In this document: positions 1 through 10,778 of the stretch, one piece after another
Layout: every line of letters begins with the position of its first letter
Position numbering within the stretch: position 1 is the stretch's first letter
Source of the DNA: Sphagnum magellanicum
Taxonomy: Eukaryota > Streptophyta > Sphagnopsida > Sphagnales > Sphagnaceae
Assembly (NCBI GenBank): GCA_021904315.1
Contig: CM038921.1
Coordinates: 14,352,146 to 14,416,145, forward strand
Length of the DNA: 64,000 bases
Reading direction: 5' to 3'
Position numbers and translations under genes: made by a program
The notes under the pieces: model-generated
Databases searched by the model: none
Told to the model about the DNA's origin: nothing
The model's input: only the letters and a program-made list of their open reading frames with translations

Positions 1-1089
1 GGGGAGAAGGCCAACACGCATAATACTGGTGCGACACGGGGAAAGTGAGGGCAATGTGGATTCTAACACATATTCCCATGTTGCTGATTCCAAAATCCAG
101 CTCACGGAAGCAGGAATAACTCAGGCCAAGAAATGTGGGGATGAGATTCGAGCTCTGATTCAGAAAGACAGCAGTGGCAGGGAAAATCCAGACTGGCGTG
201 TGTATTTTTATGTGTCGCCCTACCAGCGCACACTAGGCACCCTGAAGGGAATTGGACGTGCATTTGCCAAGCAGCACATACTGGGTGTGCGTGAGGAGCC
301 TCGCATCCGGGAGCAGGATTTTGGGAATTTCCAGCAGAGGGAGCGGATGAAGGTTGTGAAAGACATCAGAAGCCGTTTTGGTCGATTCTTCTACCGTTTC
401 CCTGAGGGTGAATCAGCAGCTGATGTATTTGATCGTGTCACAAGTATGTTCACTCTTTCCCCCCCATTGGGAATGAATGATGAAGAAAAAGAAGAAGAAG
501 CCAGTGTGCATTCTAAAAACGGGTTTGTTATATTAACTGTTGGGGTTGCTGCATTCCCTTTGTTGCAGGTTTTCTGGAAAGTTTGTGGAGGGATATTGAC
601 ATGAACCGGCTAAACAGGGACATTGGTTACAAGTCAACTGATCTCAATCTTGTCATTGTTTCACATGGAGTAACCATGCGAGTGTTTCTAATGCGTTGGT
701 TCAAGTGGACAACAGAGCAATTTGAGCTGCTCAACAACCCACAGAATTGTGAGGTTCGTGTGATGCAGCTCGGGCAAGGTGGGGAGTACAGCTTATTAGT
801 TCACCATACTCATGAGGAGCTGGTGCAATGGGGTCTGTCCCCCGAGATGATTGCTGACCAGGAGTGGCGTAAAACAGCCATCAAAGGTCAATGGTATGAT
901 CCTTGGTCTTGGACTGCACCTTCATTTTTTGATCATTTTGAGGAGGAGAAGGATGATGATAAATGCTGCAAGAATAGCAAATCCATCACTCATACTGTGG
1001 TCAATGGTAATAATGGTGCTTGCCATGACTCTTCAACATGTGAAAACATGCAAACCCCATTTGATTTAATAGATGCAGACACTAATTGA
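1..1089 (+). CDS. Phosphoglycerate mutase-like protein (histidine phosphatase family), 5' partial
   Basis: The gene is cut by the left window edge. It has two visible exons, 1-443 and 569-1089, and a 125-base GT-AG intron; a split AGT serine codon joins them. The visible protein opens with IILVRHGESEGN, which carries the catalytic RHG motif of the histidine phosphatase superfamily. VSPYQRT (the family's SPYxRT) and REQDFGNFQ, with a candidate acid residue, follow in exon 1. Exon 2 has VIVSHG, the second catalytic histidine. The tail after about WYDPWSW is acidic and low in conservation. This arrangement fits plant AT74-like phosphoglycerate mutase family proteins; the substrate of that subgroup is not established from sequence. 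The stop is TGA at 1087-1089. No frame damage is seen. The missing N-terminus is probably short, because RHG usually lies near residue 15-25. Confidence 0.9.
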
Positions 1090-1603
1090 TGTGCGTCATT
1101 CTCAGAGCTAATGATGAGTGCCAATGTGCCCATTGTCGTTATTCAATTTTATTTGTCTGCCCTGCAGCTTTCTTGATGAATGGCACAAGTGAGGAGAGTA
1201 ACCAGGTCATGATAGTCTTCAAAGGTAGGGAGTAGTGTCAGTGGGTAATTGGTCCTTGCTTCTTCTATGAGAAAGAGAGTGGCAAACCCAAAGGTCAAGA
1301 TGTAGTAGAGATGTAAGTAGAGACATATAACCTCTTTCACCCAATCTGAGACCTTGCTAGAAAGTAGTAGATCAAGCAATTTGCTTGGAACAGACAATTG
1401 TAGCTCTCCACATCGGACATATCAGAAGGTAGAGGATATTCTTTTTGTTTCCTTCCGGGAACAGGTTGCTGAACTGGATATATATGGCTTGTCTTGTAAG
1501 AAGCATGAATGTTGAAACAGATTCAAGTAACACACATTTGTTTGTGAAGATTTTCCAGATGTGTTTCTTTGGTGTGCACCATGTTTTGGCCAACCATTGA
1601 TCG

Positions 1604-1700
1604 GGGGTGCTTGGCTCCTGTGTATATCTCTGATTTCTGCTGCTACTTCTGCTTCGGGGTGTTTGGCTCCTGGGTATTTCTCTGATTTCTGCTACTGCAG
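1604..1700. repeat. Tandem duplication, unit ~52 bp x2
   Basis: Two adjacent copies start at 1604 and 1656. Both read GGGGTG(C/T)TTGGCTCCTG and run through TATCTCTGATTTCTGCT or a close variant. The copies differ at a few positions, so the duplication is not recent. It has no coding meaning that I can see. Confidence 0.75.
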
Positions 1701-1773
1701 AAGTCAAGTGCTATGAGAGCAAAAGCTCTGCTGACAGAATTGCAGATTGCTGAAAAAAATATAGGAGGGAAGG

Positions 1774-1799
1774 GGTGAGTGAGTGAGTGAGTGAGTGAG
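1774..1799. repeat. Microsatellite (GTGA)n
   Basis: About six uninterrupted GTGA units, intergenic. Confidence 0.9.
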
Positions 1800-2505
1800 C
1801 ACCTGCAGTAAGTTGACAGGGTGACAATCAGGGAAAAACCACAATGGGATGAGAGACAAGAAGAATCAGCAGCAGCACATCGACACAATAGAATGCACAT
1901 CTCAGAGCAGAAGAACAAACTCTAAAATCAATCTAGAATCTCTCTACTGCAGCTGCAATTGGATTTGATTGAACTTGTAAATACAAAGCATGAATTAAAG
2001 TTTCTGAAACCATCTGGAAATGAAACATCACCTTCCTGGAGAACAGAAGGCTGCAGTCTTCTTTCAGAGTACCTTGATGAAGCAACTAGCAAAGCACATG
2101 GGTTGGTTGTTTTCATCATCCCTTTCTTCTACTCTTGCATGCACACTAAATCCCTGCATCATCAGGGAATGTCTTGGACATGGAATCATGTCTGGCTGCA
2201 GCGGCTGAGCAACCTTTAGTTCTCTCCTACATCTGCTGCTCTTGTTTCTGGCATTCAATTATTTTCCTTCTTCACCTAACTTGCAAGTGATCATGCATCT
2301 CTCCAATCTCATAAATTTCTTGGGTTTGAGAGCATTTCTAGGGTTTGAGGCAGGACTTGAAGAAGAAAACAAGAAGCAGAAGCAGAAGCAGACCATATCT
2401 AGGGTTGGAGAAGGACTTTAAGGAAGAGGAAGAAGACGATGACAACGGCGACGTCGTAGAAGAAGAAGACGACAACGACGGCGAAGACCAAGAAGAAGAA
2501 AGGAG

Positions 2506-2838
2506 ATGGGGACAGTAGTCACGAGAACGACCAAGTACTTGAAACCCTATGCATTGAAGTTGCACTTCTCCAACAAGTATGTGAGATCGATGGTGGTCCA
2601 CAAACCAACCAGTCGCACAGTGGCAGCGGCGAGTAGCTTGGAGAAGGATTTACGCACGGAGCTTCCCTCCACAGGTGATGTTGCCGCAGCAGCGACTATC
2701 GCTGGGCTGTTAGCAGAGCGGCTGAAGCTGCAGGACATTCCTGCTGTCTCTTTTGAGCTCCAGAAGGGGGAGAGGTACCATGGCAAGATCAAAGCTTTTG
2801 TTGATAGCTTGAAAGCTCATGGCATTCAACTGATTTGA
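2506..2838 (+). CDS. Ribosomal protein uL18 (L18p/L5e family), probably organellar
   Basis: A single uninterrupted 110-residue reading frame with no intron. The N-terminal half (TKYLKPYALKLHFSNKYV) and the C-terminal half (ERLKLQDIPAVSFELQK, then GERYHGKIKAFVDSLKAHGI) match the plant L18p/L5e family of bacterial-type uL18 proteins. These bind 5S rRNA in the central protuberance of the large subunit. Length is usual for this group. The plant paralogues with the LKPY..K.HF.NK.V start are generally taken to be mitochondrial, and no long cleavable presequence is visible, so location is inferred. The start is chosen because homology begins within about eight residues of this ATG and the upstream region is purine-rich, non-coding in character. 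TGA stop at 2836-2838. Confidence 0.9.
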   Translation: MGTVVTRTTKYLKPYALKLHFSNKYVRSMVVHKPTSRTVAAASSLEKDLRTELPSTGDVAAAATIAGLLAERLKLQDIPAVSFELQKGERYHGKIKAFVDSLKAHGIQLI

Positions 2839-2984
2839 GAACCAAAAAGCTCTTCTTTCTGTTTCCTTAGGTTTTGAACTAGGGTTTTTCTGAGAGAGGC
2901 TTTCTGGTAGAGGCATAGCTAGATTTCACACATAGCTGTCATTTCTCTCTGTCTCTCTGTCTCTCTCTGTCTCAAATGCTACAG

Positions 2985-3620
2985 TTGATTTCTTCCATTT
3001 CAGATGCGAAAGCTTCCTTCTGAATGTGAAAGCTATGTGAATCCTCTCATACTTGTGGTTTTCCATTCAGATTTAGAGCTTTCTGCTGTATGTGAAAAAC
3101 TGGAAGAAAAAGTGAATCTCTCCTTATACTTGCAGTTTTCTCCATGTCATATTTGAAGCTGCTTCCTCCCGTATGTAAAAAGCTACAAGAAGAGGAGAAT
3201 CTCTCCTCATACTTGTGGTTGTCCATGTCAAGATTTGAAAGCTTCTTTCTCCTGTATATGTGAATATTGGATATCTCGTACTTGTGGTTTTGCCATTTCA
3301 GATCTGTTGCTTCTTCCCTCCAGTATGTGAAAAGCTACAAGAAGAGTGAATCTTTCGTATGTGCAGTTCTCCATGTCAGATTTGAAGCTTCTTCTCTGTA
3401 TATGAATATCTTGTACTTGTGGTTTTCCATTTCGGATCTGTTGCTTCTTCCGTCCTGTATGTGAAAAGATGCAAGAAGAGTGAATCTCCCATACATACTT
3501 GTGGTTTTTTTCATTTCACATTTGAAGCTTCTTCCTGTATGTGAATATCTTGTACTTGCGGTTTTGCCATTTTAGATCTGAAGCTTTCTTCCTGTATGTG
3601 AAAAACTGCAAATCTGATAT
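2985..3620. repeat. Degenerate tandem repeat downstream of uL18, unit ~75-100 bp
   Basis: About eight diverged units recur. Each is built from the same ordered words: CCATTTCAGAT, TTGAAGCTTCTTCC, TGTATGTGAA, AAGCTACAAGAAGAG, TGAATCTC and ATACTTGTGGTTTT. Unit length varies through small deletions. It starts about 150 bases after the uL18 stop, so early units may be transcribed as 3' UTR. No conserved reading frame crosses the units. Confidence 0.8.
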
Positions 3621-4946
3621 CTGATATGGTACGCTGCAGTATGTGATTTTGTATTCCATTGTTCTTTGTTTGTCTTTTGGAGCACAAAGGAGAGAAATCA
3701 GACTCTTGGGTTCTACACATATCATTATTGAAATTCGTTCAGTTTGATTGAAAATTTTGGTTATGTGAGATATTGCTAAACAACCATCAGGAGCACAAAA
3801 TTTGTCTATTAAAGCTTTATAGCATGATCCAAGGCCTTAGAGAGCGCGGCAAGACATGATAGGGTGTGGTAATGTGTGTCTTGAGCATTTCAGGGGGAAG
3901 TAAGATAAATGAATACCCGTAGGAAATCTGTCTCTTCTTCTAGCCTTATTTTGCAGGAAGAGTGTCTGCTTTGCAATGAAAATACATCAACAAATATGCA
4001 AACTACAATTGAGTCTGATGACTTCATTTTGTTTTATCTAAGGCAAATGCCCTCTACTGGTTGGTGCTAACATGATGATGAGCATTTAGAGATGTACAAC
4101 CAAGTTGCAAGGCTCTTAGTCTCTATACCCTAAGCCCTAAACCTTCAACCTTCAACCTCTATATGGTAACCCACAACTTTGGTAGGATCCCTTATGAAAT
4201 TGCACCTGTGGATAGCCATGTATTGTGCGGTCTAAACTCTAAACCCTAAACCTCCCTATGACAAACCCACAATTGTGGTAGGATCCCTTATGGAATAGTA
4301 CTTGTGGGTGCCATGTATGTGTCCCTTCATCCAGATATAATGCTCTGAATCTCTGACCATGTTCCCCAGGCTATTAGAACAGGAAGTGCAAAGCACCCAA
4401 GTTCAGTGGGAGAAAAAAAGCAAGCTTCCAAGATCCTATTTTGTTAGTTCATGGAGATAGTAAGTACAAATGTTCTTTTGATCATCAGATTTTGGACAAT
4501 GTTAGATATGTAGCTATCATGTTCTGTTACACCCATTAGGTCAAATTTTAGATGATCAAAAGTTGAGCCCTGTATGTAATGTATTATTGTTCTTGTATGT
4601 ATTGTGGCTACTTGGAGAGGGAATTGGGTTCTTATCATGATTTGTGAGATTATATCTATTTGTAATTCAACTATTTTTTCTACTTAATCGAATTATTTGT
4701 AAAGTCACATAATTAGGGGGCAAGAATGGCCAGTTTCAGCATAATAGGGCATCAAACACAGAACAGGGAATGAAAATTTTACGAAACGAAATAACTGGGA
4801 CCCAAACTAGTTTTTCCATCAATTTTGGTGGTAAACTCAGTTTCATCCTGTCTTTTCTTTTTCTCGAGTGCCTCCACTGCTGCTACATATATTATTGTTT
4901 ACATATTGCTCATTTAAATTATGTGCATTTGTACATGTGTACATTT
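3621..4946. other. Intergenic, no gene seen
   Basis: Unique-looking AT-rich sequence. Two similar stretches, about 4125-4200 and 4225-4300, share CCCACAA.T.TGGTAGGATCCCTTATG.AAT. and telomere-like CTAAACCCTAAACC words, so this is a decayed local duplication. No protein or RNA gene is recognised. Confidence 0.5.
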
Positions 4947-5019
4947 GTGAAGTACAGACATAAAATGGGTTCATATTTGTGCAGGCACCAGAGAACGGCA
5001 GGTGCCAAAAGAGGTGATG
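4947..5019 (+). other. 73-base conserved element, copy 1
   Basis: This block is identical at all 73 positions to the reverse complement of 42791-42863. It runs from GTGAAGTACAG to GAGGTGATG. Inside it, GGCACC and GGTGCC can pair as a 6-bp stem around a 12-base loop. A candidate splice acceptor (TTTGTGCAG) and donor (GAG|GTGATG) would bracket a 29-base exon, but I recognise no protein. The flanks of the two copies differ completely. It could be the end of a mobile element, a conserved exon or a structured RNA. Confidence 0.6.
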
Positions 5020-5800
5020 TTTATAATTCAAATATCAATTTTTAGATCCAATACATTTTTTGAGTTTAAATAACAAATTTCAGAATTGAAATTTCAAGGT
5101 TCAAATCAAATGATTATTTAAAATTTCAATGCAAAATTTTCAGAGTTGAAATATGAATTTTCATATTGAAATACAATATTCAAAATTAAAATTTCCATTT
5201 TTGTAATCAATTAATAATTATCTGAATTGAGATACTAATTTTTGCATTCAAAATAGAAATTTAGAATTCAAATATCAATTTTTAGATCAAATAAGCCTTT
5301 TAAATTTAAATAGTAGATTTCATATTGAAATAATTTTTTAGAGATTGAAATAATATTTTCAACAATTGAAATAGCAATTTTCAGATTAAAATATCAAGTT
5401 TCAAATTCTTTTTTTTAAAAGAATTAAAATATCATTTTTCAGAATTGAAATATAATTTTTTAGATTTAGATATTTTTATTTAATTTCCAAATAATAATTT
5501 AAAAATTCTAATAATTATTTTTAGAATTAAAATATTTAATTTATTTTTTTTCAAATTGAATAATTGAAATAAAAAATTCTAATAACAAATTTCAAAATTG
5601 AAACATTGATTATAATTTGTTTTTTTAATTTCATAATTGGAATTATAATTTTAGACTTAAACATATACTTTTGAAGACCATTAACAATTTTAGGAACTCA
5701 TATTAAAAAACTTCAAATTCAAATTTAAATTTAAAATTCAAACAACATTTTCAAAATTGAAATGACAATTTTTAGAAGCAAATATTAATTTTGAAATTCA
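5020..5800. repeat. AT-rich degenerate minisatellite built on AATTGAAATA/TCAATTTTCAGA
   Basis: For almost 800 bases the sequence is a variation on one phrase: TTCA.AATTGAAAT, then AT.AATTTTCAGA, repeated at roughly 25-30 base spacing, with many indels. G is confined nearly to the TTGAAA and CAGA positions. It begins directly at the end of the 73-base element. No coding capacity. Confidence 0.8.
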
Positions 5801-6267
5801 ATATATGAACAATATACATACATATGCATATTTAATGTACACACACACATATATATAGTACATACATAAAAATACACCCCTATGCTATCATAGAATATTT
5901 TTAAGATGTAATTAATTTGGTAATGTTGCGATTAATGGGACATATCAACCTATTAATGGATGAAAATATACTTAAAATTCATCCAACCAATAGGATGATG
6001 TTTTCAATAGTTGCATCATAGTTGTGAAAATATCAAAATAGTTAAAATTTGTTTTATAATTGCAAATATTCTTAAATCTAGTCATAAAGGATTACAAGTT
6101 GCATGTAATCATAAATGGAATGGTTACATTTTGATTGATTTTTATTAATAAAATGGACTCATCTACAAATTTGCCACTATTCGTGTGTCAAAAGTCCTAC
6201 TTGACTACATTGTTTGTTTTGCCTTGCCATCTCTGTTCAACCTTGCCCATCCCAAACATTAGTACTA
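5801..6267. other. AT-rich intergenic sequence
   Basis: TA and CA dinucleotide-rich sequence (about 5815-5870) and unique AT-rich DNA up to the left border of the Helitron-like element. No gene recognised. Confidence 0.5.
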
Positions 6268-7014
6268 TCCTATATATTAATTCATTACGTTTGTCAGTGT
6301 GTCTGTCTTTATCTTACTTTAAGTTACTTTAAGTTATCCTGGGGGGAGAGGAATAAAGATGCGATAAAGTGAGTTAGGAATGTTGAATCGGGAATCGGAC
6401 GGGTGGAATGATGTTTTTCAAGGGTAAGTATTGTGTTGGGGTAAAAGTGGTGAGCTGGGAAGTTACACATGGGGTGGGATGGACCGTTGGGGGGGCGGGG
6501 AACCGGTGGGTGAGGAGGTGAGAGACCATTGAACAAAGAATAAACATTACTGTTATGTGCTCGGTGCCGAACTCGTCCGACTCTAATGGACGTTGCTTGA
6601 GGGGGGGGGGGGGGGGCGGACGGGGAGGGGTCCGTTGGTGGAGACATATTTTTTCACACTGAGAAATGGGGCCCTCCGGCTGCTCTGAGCGCCCTTCTTT
6701 TTCTTTTGAGGGTTTTCTTTCTTCGGCAAATATTTGTTTCAAGGAGCGATGAAAAAATTGAAGATAAGGCACACTAGCAAGGGAGGGTTTGGGTTTGTAA
6801 AGTCTCTTATAAGGTTTATAGGGTCCCTCAACCTTGGGATGAATGGATGAATGAGTGGATGGATGGATGGATGCCTCCTTCCTCCATATTTTAGCCGGGC
6901 TTTTATTTTAGGTCTGACTTAGTGGGTGTTCCAAGTTTGAAGTAACCTTACAACCACTTGAAATGTGCCACACTTGAAAACTGTCTGTGCCTTGCAGGCA
7001 CGGGTTACCACTGG
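6268..7014 (+). mobile_element. Non-autonomous Helitron-like element 1
   Basis: The left end is TCCTATATATTAATTC preceded by A. The right end is CTGG (fits CTRR) followed by T. Just inside the right end lies the stem CCTTGCAGG / TGCC..GGCA, the short hairpin expected before a Helitron 3' end. It carries no transposase. A 17-base G run at about 6600-6616 and a GGATG-rich stretch lie inside. The last ~280 bases (from about 6735) are nearly identical to 10488-10778. Known Helitron rules used: 5' TC, 3' hairpin plus CTRR, insertion between A and T, no target duplication. Confidence 0.65.
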
Positions 7015-7042
7015 TATCTGAAGGCAAAAGAAGAATTATGAA

Positions 7043-7250
7043 AACTCAAATATTTCACCATGCAAAAAATATAATCTTGAAGATTCTTTTAAAAGAAATC
7101 AAAATCCTTCAAGATATTATAACTCTATAGCTAATCTCAAGTTTCAACACGAGCCAAAATATCATCTTTCAAAAATCCTCATTTAAAAATAGACCTATTA
7201 CCTAGGGACGAATGTTCCTTACGCTATTGTACTCTGTAATGAATCTAGAC
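7043..7250 (+). repeat. Dispersed repeat, copy in inverted orientation at 15595-15810
   Basis: Shared words include CAAATATTTCACCATGCAAA, ATCTCAAGTTTCAACAC and TAGACCTATTACCTA in the same order, with roughly four bases in five matching by eye. Starts about 30 bases after Helitron-like element 1. Function unknown. Confidence 0.75.
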
Positions 7251-8158
7251 ACAATATCCTTGCCTTGGTAGGCGAGGCCAATAAGAGGTGTCAGAAAGTC
7301 TAGGATGATTAATCTGTTAGATTTTGTTTTGTTTTCCAGTGTGGTGTTTATGGAAGCCTAATTTATTCGTGTCCTGTTCCATGCCATAAATATTTATATG
7401 TAGCCTAATTTAGAGTGAAATTATCCTAAGGAAAACAAAGGTGATTGGGGCCCACTACTACAATTTGTGACTACAATTTGTGACCCTACTACCATCATGC
7501 AAAAATAGGCCTAAACCAGAAGCCCTAGAGTTGGGACGACTTATTATTACATTGGTTTGTGACCCTACACATGTGGAGAGAATATGATGGATTGGGATTT
7601 TGGTGAACGAAATCCGGCCACTTGGAATGGGTATTTGGGTTTTGTGCTTATTTTTATTATTCCTTAGTACTTGAAACAAGCATTTGGATGAGATGACAAG
7701 TTTGCAACTACTTACTTACTGGATGTCTCCAATCCCTCACTGGGGTGGACCATTGGGAGACTTTCTCTTTCCAATTTGTGATGAACAAGGAGCAAAATGG
7801 GAGAAAGTGTCAGCATACATGTTGACACGTTTTTGACAACCCTATCTTGCGTAAATGCACGGCCTAAGATATGTGGGTCCTCCTCTTAAGGCACTCAAGT
7901 TACTCAAGGAATTCTTAAATGCATGTCCTAAGATGTGGATCCTCCACTAAAGGCGCTCGAGTTACCCAAGGAATTCTTTTTCCGTGTTCTTCAGAAAGTG
8001 GGATTTTCCAGGTTTGGGGCATTTTACTGTTCCAAGTATGAGGCTTTTGCTTTTGTCTCAATAAAACAAAACCTTTTGATAAGTACAAAAACCAATGCAT
8101 GAACGGTTGCCAAAAGAAGAGTCCTCCCATGACAATGTGAGATACGTATCTATCTATA
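7251..8158. other. Intergenic, no gene seen
   Basis: Unique-looking sequence with a small duplication around 7850-7975 (GCAC.C...GTTAC.CAAGGAATTCTT occurs twice). No convincing coding region on either strand. Confidence 0.5.
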
Positions 8159-8708
8159 CTAGTGATAACCCGTGCCTGCAAGGCACAGACGATTTTAGAC
8201 GATTTTAAAATTTTCTAAAAATTAATGGTTTAAAATATCCTTTCTTCTAATAGTAAAAAATAATCCAGTCCTATAATTTCAATTTTTTGGATTCTGATTT
8301 TTTAAAAAAGAAATCCCCCAACCCATAGTTCTCCGATTCGGAAAGCTTTAAAAACCGGAACAGGCAGTTATGAGCAAAACGAAATGCCCTCCCTACACTG
8401 GGTTGGGAGGTCACGAGATCCGGCGGTCTTTGAGCTTTCTTGTGGGTCAAAGAAATCCCTGGATCCAGTCGAGGTGCCACCCAATCTCCAATTGAGATGC
8501 CCAAAGGTGGCGGTGCAGGGGGAGCTATCCGATTCAGTCGAGGTCCCAAATTGGGGCTGGGCCAGGGGACAAAGATAAAAGCTGATGACTCAGTCGAGGT
8601 CCCCAGAAAGATCGGGTTTCAGGACCTCGATAAACGGACACTGGGTTTCAGGACCTCGGGTTTCAGGACCTCGACAGACAGACGCACAGACAGACGCAAC
8701 AAGCGAAA
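8159..8708 (-). mobile_element. Helitron-like element, reverse orientation
   Basis: On the minus strand the element ends in the hairpin CTGTGCCTTGCAGGCACGGG, then TTATCACTAG followed by T. This is the same 3' end as elements 1 and 2. The inferred 5' part lies at about 8670-8708, where TTCGCTTGTTGCGTCTGTCTG (minus strand, split here only for naming) resembles the start of element 2. The first ~14 bases expected at the 5' tip are missing because it abuts element 2 head to head. Internally, GATTCAGTCGAGGT and similar phrases recur three to four times. Confidence 0.5.
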
Positions 8709-10778
8709 TCTACTATATTAATTCACTTGTTCTGTCTGTCTGGCGACAATTCTGCACACAGACAGACTATTCTGCCACACTAGAAGCATTTACACACTAG
8801 CCCTGCCAATAGATAAGATGTTGTACATCTACGTACTGTGTCCACACTCTGAACAACAAAACAATCCGTTCCAATCTAAATGGTCTAAACACTTTCAGCA
8901 AAGAAACTGGTTCACCTAATGTGAAACCGGTTCTAATAAGATAAAACTTCCAAAAGTTGGATCCAATGCGATAGTCCCTGTCCCTGTGAGGGCAGGGCCC
9001 AACAAACAAGCTACCTTCCTTAAGTGGTAGGTAAAGCCCTAGGGTGAGAGCTTTACGAGAATAAGGGCCCATGCAAGGTGGAGCTCAGCGTAACTGGAAT
9101 CTGATAATGCTCCTCACCCAAGGGCTTTAACGTGCATCAAAACCATGGCTGTGCAGTGAGAAGAACCAGAAGCCAGGTTTATGAATGTTTTTAACACCTT
9201 TGAAGAGTGTAGGCAAGTTGTACAAAAATCAGACAGCCCACACAAGAATTGAATGAATTCTTGCAACATGTCACAAGGTGTTTGAGTAAACTAAAAAAAA
9301 GTCTAACTTGGTCTTTATGAGATAGATTTGACATGATCTGGGCGAGAAAAATGGGGTCAAAACCAGCTCCCTTGAAGCAATGAATAAAGAAGAAACTGAG
9401 TGGTTTGAACTTTGAACCAGTGTTGACGGGTTCTCTCTTTTTCATTAAAAAAAACACCAGCTCAGCTGGGAAGGGTTAGGTACATGGACCCTTGACCAGA
9501 GGTTCGAAAAAGATCAAAGAACTGATTTTCAGTCATAACCATGGTTCTCAAAGAGTCAAAGGCTACCTTGAACCATCATTCCTTTGCAGGTGATCTTTGA
9601 AAATTCTCAGAATTTCAAAGATCAGGAGGATAGGGTAGATGCGCCTATCACCAAACATTAACTGAACACTTTGGCAGATCTTTCTCAAATTTTCTCCATT
9701 TTGAGTGATTTAAAATGTTATAGGAGCGCCTTCTCAAGCTCTACAAATCATCTTTGAAATGCAAAGCCAAAAGAGCAGGCAAAAAAGAGCAGTAAAGAAA
9801 ATATGTTTATTGGAATTTGCAAAACACGTTTACTTCATCATGACCCCTTGTACTTCATCAGTGCATAACTTTCTCATTTTGTGTTCAAATTGAGCGATTT
9901 AAACTGCTCTGAAATCGCCATCTTAAGCTCTACAAGTCGTTTTGTAACCCTAGAGGCAACAGAGTAATATGTAAGGATTTTTTTGAGGGGTTTGGAAATA
10001 GACTATGAGCTGTTCCATTGAGAATTTTCTTTAAAAACATACCCTTGCTAGGAGCTGTAATTTTCTTGCCTCTAATCAGTTTTTGCCGATTTTTAGTGGG
10101 ACAGATGTGTCAAGAGGAGGGCTCCAGCTACTAGAAATCAAATTTATCTCTTACATTTTAATTTCAAAATATTGTTTTTCTAATGCACCTTGACCATTTC
10201 CCTTTTTATCAATAAACCAACCCTCACTTGAGAGAACTAATATTGAAATGTAAGTTTGTAAACCAAGAAGACAAAGTCTACACATTCATATATTCATTAA
10301 TGTCAATTTAGGGAAATAAGTTTGATTAGAACATGTAGAGGGGTTGGACCTTGGAAGTTGTGTATTTGTGGAATTAGCAACCATATTATCCAAATAATGA
10401 AATCTTATCTTTAGAGAAGTTGAACTTATGTTATGGTAGCAATCTTCATGTTGGTATTTCTATTGAATTTTTTTCACCATGTTCCTTGCATATTTGTTTC
10501 AAGGAGTGATGAAAAAATTGGAGATAAGGCACACTAGCAAGGGAGGGTTTGGGTTTGTAAGGTCTCTTATAAGGTTTATAGGGTCCCTCAACCTTGGGAT
10601 GAATGGATGAATGAGTGGATGGATGGATGGATGCCTCCTTCCTCCATATTTTAGCCGGGCTTTTATTTTAGCTCCGACTTAGTGGGTGTTCCAAGTTTAA
10701 AGTAACCTTACGACCACTTGAAATGTGCCACACTTGAAAACTGTCTGTGCCTGCAACGCACACACAGGTTACCACTAG
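8709..10778 (+). mobile_element. Helitron-like element 2, ~2.07 kb
   Basis: The left end is TCTACTATATTAATTC preceded by A. The right end is GGTTACCACTAG followed by T, with a partly decayed hairpin (GTGCCTGCAACGCAC) just inside. The last ~290 bases match the 3' part of element 1 almost base for base, including the GGATGAATGGATGAATGAG tract. The middle is not shared. It has no helicase or Rep domain that I can see. Whether the 2 kb is one element or a nested composite cannot be settled by eye. Confidence 0.55.

Larger units (their letters stand above)
1090..2505. other. Intergenic: 3' flank, small repeats, and upstream region of the uL18 gene
   Basis: No gene is recognised here. The stretch holds the probable 3' UTR of the upstream gene, a twofold ~52-base tandem duplication, a GTGA microsatellite and a purine-rich (GAA/GAC) tract at about 2350-2505 just before the uL18 start. 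The tract could be 5' leader. At 1959-2110 the plus strand has a non-repetitive open stretch (ELKFLKPSGNETSPSW is part of it) that looks somewhat protein-like but matches no family I know. Confidence 0.5.

Noticed and set aside
4947..5019. tRNA gene, because of the length of 73 bases and GGGTTCAT
   Set aside because: No cloverleaf: acceptor ends do not pair and no GGTTCRANNC T-arm is present.
6324..6772. Proline-rich open frames on the minus strand
   Set aside because: They come from G runs on the plus strand inside a Helitron-like element; no domain and two overlapping frames.
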